From Lucinisca nassula (lineage: Eukaryota > Mollusca > Bivalvia > Lucinida > Lucinidae), in NCBI GenBank assembly GCA_963580285.1, contig OY757023.1, positions 93,606,431 to 93,670,430 on the forward strand: a DNA stretch of 64,000 nucleotides. The letters are read 5' to 3'. Numbering within the stretch: position 1 is the first letter of the stretch; the number at the start of each line of letters is the position of its first letter. Of the stretch, positions 10,799-22,799 are shown one piece after another. The notes beneath the pieces were generated by a model, which saw only the letters and a program-made list of their open reading frames with translations, was not told the origin of the DNA and searched no databases. The position numbers were made by a program, and so were the translations under genes.

Positions 10799-11095
10799 AA
10801 GGCACCCTACCGAATCTTCTGGTGGACTCGGCGAATTTGACATATACTGGCAACACCTGAATAGCTCCGCCTAGTCAATCGTATCTGCAAATTCTATTAT
10901 TGGCTTTAAGGAGATACGGTAGAGTGCCTTTCGCGTACTTTCTGCAAGCGGACCAAAAGCCATATACAGCACAGAATTATTTGTGTTACAGTTGAATTCA
11001 CACAATCGGGTGATTTAATTCACCTTTTAGTTGAGGCAGGTGCAAATGATAGATCCGCCTAGACAATCTTAGCTGCGATTACTATATCTATATTT
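10799..11095. repeat. Rearranged dispersed repeat G
   Basis: 10799-10905 matches 50985-51080 directly (CGAATCTTCTGGTGGACTC, ATAGCTCCGCCTAGTCAATC). 10909-11010 matches the reverse complement of the segment just before it there (TTTGGTCCGCTTGCAGAAAG). The repeat has therefore been turned on itself, leaving AAGGCACCCTACCG inverted by CGGTAGAGTGCCTT. Confidence 0.65.
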
Positions 11096-11439
11096 TATCA
11101 TAAACCTTTGAGAGTTCAACGTTCAAGCGTGCCAAGACTATTACATGTTTTAGGGGAAGCATGTTTCAGATTTCATTTTCACAGGATTTTCAAATAACAA
11201 ATAACTTTTCGATAATTTCATTATGTAGAAGTCGTGGCCAAGTGGTTAGTATGATGCAGAACGAATCTCAGTAAAACTATATCTCCCAATGTAAAAGCCC
11301 AACTGAAGGCGACTTACCTGAAACGCGGACTAGTTCAAAATTAAAAGTGCAGTTACGTCTCAATGCGTTTTGAAAGACTATAATTAAATGTTTAAAATCA
11401 ATAAAAGGATATCAGTTGTTTTGTTTGGTCGAATAAAAT

Positions 11440-11556
11440 AAATATCATATTCCTGCAATGGCACTTCGGAATATGAATATAAACCTTGGCTACGCATGGG
11501 CTGATATTCATTCATATTCCTCAGGGTGACATTATTCAATTCAGGAATGTAATATT
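11440..11556. repeat. Palindromic MITE
   Basis: AATAAATATCATATTCCTG is inverted near 11536 as CAGGAATGTAATATTTATTA. Inner GGAATATGAATAT is matched by ATATTCATTCATATTCC. Non-coding. Confidence 0.6.
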
Positions 11557-11564
11557 TATTATAA

Positions 11565-11712
11565 GACTCTTACATGGGTGTAAGGGGTGGATGGAAAAAT
11601 CCGTCCCGAGGGTCACGGTCCGGCATCAAGATGCTAAGTGATGTCTTACAGTGATCCCGAGGGGCGGAACTTTCTATCCAACCCTCACACCCAGGTAGGA
11701 TTCGTTTTCATG
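11565..11712. repeat. Palindromic MITE
   Basis: CTTACATGGGTGTAAGGGTGG-like sequence is inverted by ...CAACCCTCACACCCAGGTAGGA, with inner CGTCCCGAGGG and CCCGAGGGGCGG. It directly follows the previous palindrome and has different ends. Confidence 0.5.
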
Positions 11713-12785
11713 CATACCTTCCTGTTCTGAGTGTGGGTTTTTATTACTGTAGTCTCTTCGGTTGCCGGCGTCCGCCATATTGTGACGACACAACAGTGAT
11801 GTCTAATGACGTCATGTAACGTGCTGTGACTTCACCCTTAACGACGGCGCATATGCGGTCGTATTCAACCAGTGCATTTATCAGACACGCGAGAATATTC
11901 GATTTTGGGTAAGACCACCATGGTTGGAACAGAATTTCTATCCCAAGCTAAAACTATGGATTTCCTTATCTGGTGTGCAAGAAATATTATTTTCCAATGA
12001 TAGCACCGAGGAAGCGTCCTCACATTGGTCATTGAGTAACGTAAACTGTAGGTGTATTGCATGGTTCTCTAGAATGCAGCAGAACCTCCACGTTATCATG
12101 ACGTCAAAGATTCTTCCGCGATTATCAGGAAAACTGGGTGTAAATGTTTTGTTATAATTTCAGATCATTTACACGATCTTTTATAGAATCTGGATACTAA
12201 AGAATGTGAATATATACGATGAATTTATATTTTCTTCTTCGTTTATCGAAATACAACAAAAAGTGGTAAACGTTGTCGTAGCATTCTGTTGCTGCAAGAG
12301 AATGCCCATATCCATACAGCGTTGTGGAAGTGGCAAAAACTGAAAAACAGTAAAAATTCCTATATTAAGACAACCTTTGGGACTGTTCAAAAGTGCTCTT
12401 AAAGACCACTTTTGAATAGTTGAATAGCCCCATAGGTGGTCCCTGTCCGGAGGAGACTGTATGCAGAAAACACAAAGACAGAATAACTGTAGCCTACAAT
12501 ACAAGCTTTTTATAGCAGAATTAGTCGTAATTTTAGGTGGTCTTAATAGCGGAATTTAGCTGTATATGAATTTAAAATGTTGCCCCATGCCTCTCCCTCA
12601 TCGGATCTAGCACTGAGGGGGTGGGCAAGACTTATTTCTGTGACTTGTTTTGGGGCTATTTTAAAATCTGTGATTGCGATTTGTGAAAAGGTTGAAACTA
12701 GGTTTGCGACTTGAGACAGAAGTACTGACTGTGATCTGTAATGAACCAATTCACTCACTTGTGATTTGTGATATAAAGAAATTTA
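11713..12785. other. No recognised gene
   Basis: ORFs of 65-107 codons on both strands (11865-12157, 12181-12504, 12543-12758) overlap one another, lack any motif I know and have no splice context I can defend. Confidence 0.35.
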
Positions 12786-13140
12786 AAATAGAGGTGATGA
12801 CGATGATCAGGAATCGATCAAATTTACCCACATCTCACATCAAAGACACCAAATGTGAAAGAAACACAAACATGAAATAACTAGACCCTAGCTAATGGAA
12901 ACATCAATAGCGGAAAGCGAAATGGACAGTTACTTTCCCACACAATGACCTATTGGCTATCCAAAACATAAAGATATCAACGATACACACATTCAAAGAC
13001 GAACTACAGCAAACATAAACCGCGACAAAAGAACCGCCTTGGAATGGCCAGTGAAAGGTATTTCACCGTGTGTGTGTGGGGGGGGGAGGGGGGGGGGGGG
13101 GCTGGCTTAAATCGATTTTACGCGGTAGCAATCTTTGTCT
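12786..13140 (-). repeat. PLE 3'-tail copy T5
   Basis: Minus-strand tail from the 3' end near 12786 (AAATAGAGGTGATGACGATG) to the TTAAATCGATTTTACGCGG block at about 13105-13125. A run of G (13078-13101) sits where other copies have C/G runs. 5'-truncated. It is followed by unrelated sequence and a GT microsatellite. Confidence 0.75.
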
Positions 13141-13192
13141 TGTGATTTTAATGATTCTCTGTGATATGTGATTCACACGAAAGCTTTGGCTC

Positions 13193-13211
13193 CTCTGTGT
13201 GTGTGTGTGTG

Positions 13212-13268
<57 letters not shown>
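13193..13268 (+). repeat. (GT)n microsatellite
   Basis: About 37 dinucleotides, almost pure. The Cys/Val and Thr/His runs in overlapping ORFs are translations of this array. It is fused to half of a hairpin MITE. Confidence 0.95.
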
Positions 13269-13270
<2 letters not shown>

Positions 13271-13276
13271 GGGGGG

Positions 13277-13408
13277 GGTTCTAACGTGTACCCAAAATCA
13301 ATATTTAGAGCAGAAATAATAAAAATATCACAATTGTTAACTTTCGTGTGTGTTATTTTTTCGATGGTAACATTTACAATGTATTTGTATAGGCGTGTTT
13401 TCATAATG
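13277..13408 (+). mobile_element. Hairpin MITE family A, right half (A8)
   Basis: Only the right half remains: GGTTCTAACGTGTACCC, then AGAGCAGAAATAA and TATAGGCGTGTTTTCATAATG. The left half is replaced by the GT array and a G run. Confidence 0.85.
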
Positions 13409-13654
13409 TTATGTTGCTGCCATTTTACCATTTACCGTGACGTCAGATTTCTACGCTAATCATATACGTGGAGATATAATATATACTTTTTATTATACCG
13501 AACTGCGTGTTTGTTCGGCGCATCTATTTGTTTTATATCGCCCTGAGGGTAGTATATTCTGACTGTCAACCTGGCAGGGAAACAGTACCAGTGGACCAAT
13601 GGTCTAGATCCGCTCTCTTTTAGTGATGAGAGTTTATGTAGCCATTTCATTTCT

Positions 13655-14383
13655 GCGAAGAAATTTTAAAAGGGTTTTTACCATGGTAGCCATCTTTGAC
13701 ATGCGACCTGATAATAGGCCCATTGGTTCTGGAGAAGAAGAATTCTGAAGAGTTTGTACTTTCTATGGTGTTTACCTTCTATATTGGTTATAAATGGAGC
13801 AGGGGTTTCTGTGAAAAATGAATTTTAATTTTCATATCTGAATGACCTTAGGACAAGGTCAGAGAATGATTTTAAACTTTAATACCCATGTAATTTCATC
13901 CACTCAACTAGCCAACTGCATCTACCAATTTTCAGAACACAGGCTGCAAAAAGTTCAGAAAATACCCGGTTTTTACTTTTTCTCATACAAAAGTCCTTAT
14001 GACTAAATTTGACCTTGGGGTTTAATAGGACAAGGCCATCCTAGGGTCATCTTTTGAACACACTATTATAGACCTGCGTCCCCAATGCTATGTACCAAGT
14101 TTCATGGCAATCGGTCCATTGGCTCCGGAGGAGAAGAATTTGAAGTGTTTTTAGCATATATGGACATAGCGGCCAACTTGGTCATGCGACCTGGACCCCG
14201 CGTACAAGCTTTCGTTCCCCCCATACCATGGATGTTCCATATGAAATTTGACTTTATACGGCCCAGTGGTTTCAGAGCAGAAGATGTTTGAAAATGTTGA
14301 CAGGCAGACAGACAATAGGCGGCAGACAAGAGCCTTGCTATACTATAAACTTACCTATGGGCCTTCGGTCCAGGTGAGCTAAA
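13655..14383 (+). repeat. Tandem-repeat carrier element with CAGGTGAGC end
   Basis: It contains two diverged units of about 400 bp (ATGCGACCTG, CCCATTGGTTCTGGAGAAGA versus TCCATTGGCTCCGGAGGAGA). It ends in a hairpin followed by a shared motif: GGGCCTTCGGTCCAGGTGAGC. The same CAGGTGAGC end-motif closes the 145-bp array at 38263-38365. Such central tandem arrays flanked by conserved ends resemble bivalve pearl/Helitron-like elements. ORFs inside are not genes. Confidence 0.55.
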
Positions 14384-14640
14384 ATTATCACCCTCAGACT
14401 CATGGGAAAGTCACGCATCATACAATATACTGAGGTCTGCCTAGCCAGGACAGAGTCACCGCTTGATGTTCTTTGGTAAGTCTGGTGACTGAAAAAGTCT
14501 CATACGAACAGCAAGACTAGACGTCGGCTTATCCGAATCTTCATTGGTTGCCTGACCTTATTTTAGGATTTATCGCGCGCCGTTTTAATTATTTTACTTT
14601 AAATTATGGCAAAAACACCTTAAACCACATTATCACGAAA

Positions 14641-15809
14641 TCAGGATACAAGGGCTAGTAAATACCTAAAAAAAAGCAGCCTAACTATTTCTGAGTCAGA
14701 TCGATCTTTTCTTTTTCGATGTATTTGCCCTCTAGAATAATACACTTGGACCAACGCTGTTCCAGTGCCATCAGGCAGAACTGAAGAAGCCAGGGCCCTT
14801 GTCTCCGACCCACTCCTCAACTGCCGCCACGACTTTTCGTTGGACCGGATATGACGTCCACTGATATCCTGTTTCAAGTTTGGAAATAGGAAATATGCAC
14901 TAGGGGCTAAGTCCCGAGAATAGGCGGGATGCGGTATTAGCTCGTAACTATTCCGCTCAACAGCATCCATTGCAATTTTGTGGAGTCTTGCATTGTTCTG
15001 TTGGAGCAGAATCTATTTGGAGAGTTTACCGCGGCGTTTTTTTTTCACGGATCGCAGTTCTCATTTGGTCGAGCAAATTTGCATAATACGCACCGGTTAT
15101 TGTATTTTTCTTTGCTAGAAATTCCAACATAATAACGCCTTGCCCCCACTAGATCATTGCCTCCACTTCTATTGTGCGTCCAAAAATACATTTGCCATCA
15201 CCTTTCCAGCAGAGGGTTGCGTTTTGAACTTCTTTGGCCTCAGAGACCCCGGCCCTACCCACTGGCGACCTTGAGTTTTATTCTCTGACTCATAATCATG
15301 GTCCCAGTTCTCATCTACAGTCACCAGGCGTGAAAGAAATAAATTTTCTTTGACCTAAACCGCTTCAACAATGCGCTGCATACTGATGCTCTGGTTGCTA
15401 TCTGCTCGTCGTCAAGGAATTTTGGGACCCAACGAGCTGTTAGCTTGCGCATACCCAAGCGATCATGTAAAATTGTTGAAACGCTACCATGTGAAATGTG
15501 TAATGCATTCGCTATTTCTTCTACCTTAATTTGCCTATCAAAGTCCACTAGATCCCGTACTTTGTCAAACATTTCTTCATCGGTGGCATCTAATGGGCGT
15601 CCAGACCTGGTTTCGTCTTCTAAAGACATTCTACCTCATTTGAATTCCCCAACCCAAATTTTAACTTGTGCCAACTATTATGCAGAAGACCCATACATAC
15701 TGGTCAACTCACAATGCATTTCCTGACTTGTTTTCCTTTTCAAATACAAGTAGCGAATTACAGCACGGTACTCATGTTTTGACGAAAAGCTTGTTTTTGC
15801 GCTAGCCAT
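14641..15809 (-). pseudogene. mariner transposase pseudogene
   Basis: It starts at ATG 15809 and would encode about 345 residues. N-terminal: helix-turn-helix region and GRMSLEDETRSGRPLD linker, then HGSVSTILHDRLGMRKLTAR. Catalytic region: VDENW (first Asp, about 15315), LLQQNNARLHK where DNA usually gives QDNA (second Asp lost, about 14990), and SRDLAPSAYFLFP where the third Asp of PSD is Ala. With stops at about 15660 and 15640 and frame breaks near 15340 and 15050, the enzyme is clearly dead. It would cut and paste its own element at TA sites. Flanked by the element's own terminal repeats. Confidence 0.9.
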
Positions 15810-15949
15810 GTTTGACGTTCAATATCTAATGAGTGGGTGTAATTTTGCCCTCATGCCTAAAACATGTATTGAAACAAGGCATGACAATCTTGGTTGTCTC
15901 GGTTAATTGGAAATGGAAAAGGCTAGTTACTTCTTGACCTGTCCTCGTA
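14647..15949 (-). mobile_element. mariner-family DNA transposon (inactive)
   Basis: The element is 1.3 kb, the family's usual size. The left terminus is TACAAGGGCTAGTAAATACC; the right, read inward on the minus strand, is TACGAGGACAGGTCAAGAAG. Both are flanked by the TA target dinucleotide (14647-14648, 15948-15949). It carries one decayed transposase ORF. Confidence 0.85.
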
Positions 15950-16159
15950 ATAATGATATAAACACCTACCTTACTGTATGAAAATTGTTTTTTAGTTTGC
16001 GGTCAGATAAATACCATGTCAATGACACGTTCCCAGTAATCATTTCCATAAGGCTTTAGGCGAAACCGCAAACGTTTACTCTCAGTAATTGCCATTGTTG
16101 GTTGAAAAAACTATCCTAGAGAGTCTAAGGACAGAATAGTTTACCTTTGAATGAGTACA

Positions 16160-16389
16160 TTGACCCATTTAGTACCGGAAACCACAAAAACGGGTACCAG
16201 GGCAAACAGTGCAGGCCCAGATCAGACGCTGCAGAATGCAGCGTCTGATCAGGGCCTACACTGTTTACGAAAAGTAAAGCCATTTTCCAAATAAATTTTG
16301 AAGAAAAAACAACCTGACACGCTTAAATTTCGAAATGGACTTATGCTATATATTAGGAGGAAGATTCCATCTGGTACAAAAAGGGTTAA
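16160..16389 (+). mobile_element. piggyBac-like MITE, GTACC family
   Basis: The ends are TTGACCCATTTAGTACCGG (16160) and, inverted, TTAACCCTTTTTGTACCAG (16389). The centre is the hairpin AAACAGTGCAGGCCCAGATC / GATCAGGGCCTACACTGTTT (16204-16265), whose top is CAGACGCTGCAG/CTGCAGCGTCTG-like. TTAA is intact at the right and TTGA at the left. Same core as the other two TTAA families, different ends. Confidence 0.75.
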
Positions 16390-16569
16390 ATTCAGGGGAG
16401 CCAGGTACATGTATTTCAGAAACATTTTCTCCGTTGATAGCAGGGTCCAGTTCTAAAGACAATAATTTACTGCTGAAGCATATTGTAGTTTGTTAGTCGA
16501 CCCAATGTTACTAAGCACAGTAGTCTTACGGTGTTCATGTTCGCTGATTTGTAGGAAATCCAGTTAACG

Positions 16570-16577
<8 letters not shown>

Positions 16578-16600
<23 letters not shown>

Positions 16601-16677
16601 AATACGAGTCGGCCCCCGCCCATCGGGGCTTGAAGAAATAGATAGGCTACATGATACTTCCACATGTAAGTTGTAGG
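16578..16677 (-). repeat. Poly(A) run and partial repeat F, copy 2
   Basis: A run of 25 A (16578-16602) is followed by CCCCCGCCCATCGGGGCTTG, the end of repeat F. Only about 65 bp of F remain. Confidence 0.7.
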
Positions 16678-16861
16678 TACAGCTGTGCCCGGGCTCCCTT
16701 AATAACTCGAAACAACTCTTACTGGTTCGAAATAACACTGACTCGAACAAATTTTCTTGGTTCGAAAGATATTTGAGACTGTTTACAGTAGAACAATAAA
16801 TTATTTAAAAAAGATTAGATCAAATAGACAATTACAGAGTCTTTTATTGCACAGATGTGTT

Positions 16862-17080
16862 CATTACGAAAACACTGTAAAATAGATTATAAATTTACCG
16901 CCCTAAAATGAAAATTTAAGTTGAAAAATTGTGATTCTTATTTCTGCTGTAAATATAGATGGTGGGAACACGTTAGAACCGCCTCATCGAGGCGGTTCTA
17001 ACGAGCATCCACAATCAATATTTTAGAGAAGAAATAAGAAAAATAAGGTTTACCCCTCCAGACCCCTGTTTTACCATATA
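16862..17080 (-). mobile_element. Hairpin MITE family A, copy A9 (truncated)
   Basis: It starts at CATTACGAAAACACTG and has an intact core AACACGTTAGAACCGCCTCATC/GAGGCGGTTCTAACG. It stops after TTTTACCATATA, where a LINE fragment begins. Confidence 0.85.
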
Positions 17081-17083
17081 ACC

Positions 17084-17660
17084 ACCACAATATTTGTCAA
17101 TGCTTTGATATCCACCAGTTTTCATTATGGTGTTCTGTGACGTCTTTAAGGCATTTGACAGAGTGTGGCATAAAGACCTGATTTTTTAAACTTAGACAAC
17201 ATGGCATTAGGGGGCGAATTTCTTAACTGGCTGACAGATTTTCTCTGGGGTAGACAACAGAAAGTAATAATCAACTGTTGTACTTCGAATTTTAAAAGTG
17301 TCACAGCCGGTGTCCCACAAGGCTCTGTGTTAGGCCCTTTGCCATTTTGAGTATGTCAATGACATTCCTGAAACTCTCCTTAGCCTAACTCGACTTTTCG
17401 CTGATGACAGTTCCCTGATCTACACTGCGTCATCTCTTAATGATATCCAAGGCATGATAAACCATCATCTACGAGTTCTATGAGCAAAACGATGGCTTGT
17501 TACGTTCAATCCAATTAAAAAACAGAAGCGATTCTCTTCACTCCGAGTAATCCTGACTTTATGCTACTTCTTAAATTTGAAGATTCAAATAAATTATAAA
17601 GTTGGTAGAACACCATAATCACCTGGGCTTAACATTTTCTCATAATAGCCAACCGAGCAA
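17084..17660 (+). pseudogene. LINE reverse-transcriptase fragment
   Basis: Shifting between frames gives VFCDVFKAFDRVWHKDL (RT motif A with the first catalytic Asp), TAGVPQGSVLGPL (motif B), YVNDIP and LFADDSSLIYTAS (motif C, FADD), then HHNHLGLTFS. This order is diagnostic of a non-LTR retrotransposon RT, of the Jockey/CR1 type. Several stops and frameshifts, no endonuclease and no 3' end make it a dead fragment. Smaller and of another family than the LINE at 18.65-21.6 kb. Confidence 0.85.
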
Positions 17661-18335
17661 ATACGGAACAATTAAGTTTCCGCAGCAAAACTTCAGGCGG
17701 CCGTTTCACTAAACTTTGTAACTCTAAGATTTTCTAAGTTCGATCTTACGAATTCGTAAATCAAAATTTGCATTAAACTAACGTTAAATTCTTAAGTTAT
17801 TGCAAAAGTTTGTTTGTAACTTTACGATAGGGGGTTAGGCAGGTGTAACTTAAAGAATTTCTTTAGTGTCATGGCGACGGTTTTCGATTTGCGCCCAATT
17901 AAAGCAATAAATTACAATTTCCAAGATTGGCGAAACTTGCTTACCTGTTTTCAGTAATCCTTGGCAGCATCGACATTTTCAGTGGTTCAGTTGATTGTTT
18001 TCTTGGATAGGCTAAACACATCATTTCGAGGCTTCAGGATGCGAAAGAAGCATAAACCACCTGACGAAGACTTTTGCAACCCATTAAATGGTGTCTGCCG
18101 GTGTCAATCGTCATAAATTCTTCGGCATAAGTTTTGTTGACATTTGTACGCGAGGAGAAAAAAACAACAACAAAACAAAAAAAAAAAAAAACAAAAAAAA
18201 AAAACATCGGATACGTCATCATGACGTCATTCTATTGCTGAAAACCCAGGGTAAAACACGGAATGATGCTCCCTTTTTTACTATTTAGAGGTAGCCCCCA
18301 TTAACATGTGTCTTAGGGTAAAAAGCATGAGTCGG
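17661..18335. other. Possible Harbinger-like end; otherwise unrecognised
   Basis: GGCGGCCGTTTCACTAAACT at 17696 resembles the termini of PIF/Harbinger elements. Beyond it ATG 17871 opens a 28-codon reading (ATGGCGACGGTTTTCGATTT). No matching inverse end was found. A-rich runs lie at 18160-18210. Low confidence. Confidence 0.25.

Positions 18336-18380
<45 letters not shown>
18336..18380 (+). repeat. (CT)n microsatellite
   Basis: About 22 CT units, followed to about 18510 by CT-rich sequence. The ORFs here (Ser/Leu, Arg/Glu runs) are repeat artefacts. Confidence 0.95.
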
Positions 18381-18384
<4 letters not shown>

Positions 18385-18526
18385 TCCTCTTTTTCTCCTC
18401 CATCCTTCATTTCCCCACACACTCCTCCTCTCTCCCCCACCCGCTCCCTCCCTGTGTTTCTTTCACCCTCTCTAAACCTTTTTGTCTCCTCCAACTCTCC
18501 ACTCTCTCTTAACATAGCTGGAACAG

Positions 18527-18634
18527 CCCAGTCAGCACTCAACAACGGCTCAACGTCGGGTCGACAGCGATACGACGTTGCAACGTCGTACCGCTATCGG
18601 TCCGCCGTTGGCCCGTCATTCTTTGCTGACTGGG
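18527..18634. mobile_element. Palindromic MITE with CCCAGTCAGCA ends
   Basis: The terminal repeats are CCCAGTCAGCA and TGCTGACTGGG. The interior is a near-perfect palindrome around CAACGTCG/CGACGTTG with CGATACGACG matching CGTACCGCTATCG. Same style as the element at 8627-8767. Confidence 0.8.
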
Positions 18635-18649
18635 AGGCAAAGCCATATA

Positions 18650-21600
18650 TATTGTCAGGGCTTAAGAGCAATCTCCTCAGAATCAGAATTGTTACTGGTG
18701 ACACGTCAAATGACATTCATACACCAGGACCTGTGATGTGGGAAGTAAGTCCCTAGCTCTAACCAAAGAGGTAAATTTAGCTACACAATCATCAGCACCT
18801 TCAGCTGTCGAAATAATCGAATCGGGAAGGGCATTCCAATCTCTAATGGTTCTGGGGAAGAACGACCGTTTATAAATGTCAGTTCTTGCGCTAAGGGTCT
18901 GTAACGCCAACGAATGGTGATTTCTACAGTGTCTAGCTGGGGGAACAAGGTCATCTGTTGGAATGCTTGCAGCACCCTTTAGACCTTTGTATAAAAGGAT
19001 TAGTCTACTGTCTTTTCTCCTTTTCTTGAGAGACTCCCATGTTAATTTTCCAAGTATTCCAGTCATGCTCCTAGTTTCAAAGCAGTAATTGCCTGTTACA
19101 AATCTATCAGCTCTATTCTGAACTTTCTCAATTTCATCGTTAAGGACCATCTCCACTGGGGTCCCAGATACAACTATAATATTCCAAGATTGGGCGAACA
19201 AGACCTTTATATGCTGCCTCTTTTACATCCTGAGGGCACTGGTGAAGATTTCTCCTCAGGAAACCAAGCGTTCTATTTGCCTTAGTACACATGTTGCTAA
19301 TATGAGTATTCCATCTCAAGTTGTGTGAGATTGTCACTCCAAGGTATTTAATGGAGTCCACATTCTCGACGACCGTTCCCTCTAAGGTGTAACATGCCTC
19401 AACTTTATTAGATCTCTTCCTAGTTATCTGCATAATATTGCATTTTACTGGCTGAAATCTCATGCCCCATTTACGTGCTCAACATCCTAATCTATCTATG
19501 TCAGCCTGAAGTTTCAATGAGTCATCTGTATCTCTAATTTCTCGGTAACAAACACAGTCATCTGCGAACAGTCTTATTTCTGAGTCAATGTCAGTGGAAA
19601 TATCATTGAAACAAAAGTGGACCAAGAACGGTCCCTTGCGGGACTCCAGACAAAACTGGAGCCCACTCCGAAGATTCACCATTAACAACAACGCGCTGTT
19701 TTCTGTAGCAAAGAAAGGAATCTATCCATTTGAGGGTCTTTCCCCCAATTCCATAACCAAATAACTTAGATTTAAGTAGTTCATGAGGAGGGGTGTCAAA
19801 AGCCTTCTCGAAGTCCAGAATAAATGTGTCCACCTGTCCCCCTTTGTCCAAGATTTTTGCCCAGTCATTAATAACTGTGCTTAGCTGAGTTTCACAATTG
19901 TGCCTTTTCCTAAATGCATGTTGTCTGTCTGACAAAAGCTTATGTTCGTCCAAGTGGGCCATGATGTTCGAGCAGACTATATGTTCCAGCGATTTACACA
20001 GAACACAAGTCAGAGACACAGGGCGATAATTACGGGCAAGAGCCCTATCTCCTTTTTTGAAGAGTGGACAGATGTTTGCTAAGAGCCATTCTTTGGGGAT
20101 TTCACCCGTATCAAGAGACTGTTGAAACAAGTGTGCAAAAACTGGACCCAACTCATTTGCTAGTTCCTTTAGGGCTCAGGATGAAGCTCATCAGGTCCTA
20201 AGGCCTTACTGGGGTTTAAGCCTTGCAACGTCGGCGGCTCTTCTGTGGCGATTTATTTATGTTGTTGTTTGTTACTTACTGTGTGTATCACTTGTATCTT
20301 TTGGTTTTGGATGGCCATATGGCCATTTTCTGGGAAAGTAACTGTCCTTATGGCCTTCCTTTGTTTAGGTTTCCATTATGGTCTGGTCGCTTAATGTTTG
20401 TATTTCTTTCCCTTTGGTGTCTTTTATGGGTGGAGTAAGTTAATTGTATCAATTCCTGATCTTTGTTTTACTTCTACTTTGAAGTAATTTGATCACTCCT
20501 GCAGCTGTCACAACAATATTATTCATGAATGGGGCCGATCTTCCAGTCAATGGAACCTCCGTGAACTCAGTCTTATTAAACGCATCATTGAATTGACCAA
20601 CTAGTTCCTCTGCCCTTTCAGAGTCTGATTCAGCAACCCCTCCTCTTTATTAAGGGAACGGGATACCTTGCCTGTCTTTCTTCTGGCTATTAATATATCT
20701 GTAGAAGTCTCTGGGATTTGCCTTTACATCACCTACCAAGTTATTCACATACAAATCATGCTGAATTTTTATATCAGTCTTGATTTCACGTCTCAGGTTT
20801 TCAAATTTTGTCCGGAGTTTACCACTTCCCACCTTTTTTGCCTTTGCATGAATCTTATTCCTTCTGCGAATTTTCATTCTTATCTCTGGAGTGATCCAGG
20901 GAATAGAAGATACAGACCTACTAGTTTTTGAGGGGATATGATTTTCGTGTACAGACCGAGCATCTGAATGACCATTAAAGTAATTCTCCTTTGCAAATCT
21001 GAGTGCATCCTTCCTCATCGTTTCATAGTCACCTTTCTGATATGAGTACACCTTCCTCCGAGGTTTCTTTATTGGTGGGATGTGAATTTTTAAATATGCG
21101 GAGACAACATCGTGGTCACTTAGTTTATCTGGGGAATGAATGTCTTCGAATTGTCCTGGCAAAGTCGTAAAGATCAGATCCAATGTGTTCTTATCACGAG
21201 TGGGGAAGTTAACAATTTGTTCAAGACCATGATCGTTCATAATGTCAATTAATATTTGTCCTTCCGACTGATTCAGCATTGTGTCTTGTTTGCTGAGCCT
21301 GTCGGGCCAAGCAATGTCCCTGAAGTTGAGGTCACCTAGAACATGTACAGCCGGGAGTTTTTTTTTACCCTTATGCTGCAATTTAATGCAATCCAGTTGG
21401 TCTTTAAACTGGAAGTTTTCGATTGTACCATTTGGTGGTCGATACCAACTTGCTACGAAGTGGGAAGTTTTATTTGCAAAAACCTTAACCCAGACCGATT
21501 CGGTGTTATTTTCAAGTTCCATGAACGGCATGTGAGGGATGTCTCTATGAATGAGCAGCATCACCCTGCTCTGGATAATGCTACAAATAGGGGAGACCGG
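18650..21600 (-). pseudogene. CR1/L2-like LINE, 5'-truncated
   Basis: Read on the minus strand from 21564. The endonuclease domain has HVLGDLNFRDIAW (GDxN motif) and KLSDHDVVSA (SDH motif). A frame break lies at 20650. After a PLE-tail insertion, the RT has LFKKGDRALARNYRPVSLT, FILDFEKAFDTPPHELL (motif A), LSGVPQGTVLGPLLF (motif B) and RLFADDCVCYR (motif C), then a C-terminal domain with YLGVTISHNLRWNTHI and FFPRTIRDWNALPDSI. Motif order puts it in the Jockey/CR1/L2 group. The start of the endonuclease is missing; breaks near 19600, 19470 and 19160 make it inactive. It copied itself by target-primed reverse transcription. Confidence 0.9.
20232..20485 (+). repeat. PLE 3'-tail T18, inserted in the LINE (type B tail)
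   Basis: It starts at GGCGGCTCTTCTGTGGCG and ends at the type-B 3' end GTTTTACTTCTACTTT. It splits the LINE between endonuclease and RT, opposite in strand, so it is younger than the LINE. The 71-codon ORF here is a tail shadow. Confidence 0.85.
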
Positions 21601-21604
21601 GGCT

Positions 21605-22350
21605 AGTTGGTGCGAAAATTACATTAATCGTTTTTCTAACTTATTATACAGTTTTGGACGGGCTTTTCAGGGAAAAATTCCGTACTTTAGCGGTATCCGT
21701 GCGGGCGGGCGGCCGGGCGTCCGCGTCCCGGCTTACCTTTTGGTTATCTTTTTTTCAAAGTTATGTATTTCCTTTATTATCCACTGGATTGCTTTCAAAT
21801 TAGGACTGTTGTTTAATTGTGGGGTTCACTTTCATATGCAATCCATTATTTTTACCAAGGAGCATGATTGTTGTGGGAAATTGGCATTTTTTGGGCGTCA
21901 ACGTCCCGGTTTACCTTTTTTCAAAGTTATGTAGTATCTTTATTATCCACTGGATTGCTTTCATATTAGGATTGTTGTTTAATTGGGGGGTTCACTTTCA
22001 CATGCAATTCATTATTTCCACCAAGGAGCAACATTTTTGTGGGAAATTGTCATTTTTCGGGCGCCCGCGTCCCGGTTTACCTTTTCGTTGACCTTTTTTT
22101 AAAGTTATACATTACATTAATTATCCACTGGATTGCTTTCATATTAGGACTGTTGTTTGATTATGGGGCTTCACTTTCATATGCAATCCATTATGTCCAC
22201 CAAGGAGCAACATTTTTGTGGGAAATTGGCATTTTTGGAAACTTATATAACTATTTAATTTCAGGCTTACCTTTTGGTTAACCTTTATTTCAAGGTGATG
22301 CCAGGGAGCAATATTTTTGTGGGAAATTGGCATTTTTGGACGGGTTTTCC
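21605..22350 (+). repeat. Tandem array of about 170-bp units
   Basis: CCACTGGATTGCTTTC recurs at 21781, 21948 and 22125 (spacings 167 and 177) with GTGGGAAATTGGCATTTTT in each unit; a fourth unit is partial. It abuts the 5' end of the truncated LINE. Flanks carry GGGGAGACCGGGGCTAGTTGG (21589) and the counter-sense CAACTTACCC-like sequence (22570), so this is probably the interior of one mobile unit. ORFs are artefacts. Confidence 0.7.
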
Positions 22351-22799
22351 AAGGAAACATTCCGTCCTTTAGAATAGCGACGGGCGCCTGCGCAGGCGTC
22401 CGCGGCCCGGTTTACCTTTTGGTTATCCCTGAAAACCAACACGTCCATTTTGCCATTTGGCGTTTTTCTTGTTCGTTCGCAAAAATGAAAAATTCGGAAA
22501 AATACAGCCGTTTTCCGATACGAGGTAACTGGGCCAACTTAATCCGCAATAGGTAAATTGGTCCGGACAGCGGGTAAGTTGGACCGAGGAGGAAATATAT
22601 TTAATCCTCATAAATATATTTTCAAAATTAATAACAATAAAAAATAACATGAACCCATTTCAAAAGAGAGCTAACCCATGTTTTTCACTGATAATTATCT
22701 GTCGCATAAAGACTTCGAAGCCAACTGGATGTTTTTTGTTATCCCCTTGCTTTTCGAAGAAAAAATGGGGATCATGTATTACCCTACGTCCGTCCGTAC

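Noticed and set aside
12181..12504. 107-codon minus ORF as a gene
   Set aside because: No recognisable domain. It overlaps no conserved block, and its length is within chance for AT-rich DNA of this size.
13063..13459. Thr-His or Cys-Val repeat ORFs
   Set aside because: Translation of the GT microsatellite.
18285..18545. Arg-Glu repeat ORF
   Set aside because: Translation of CT/GA simple repeat.
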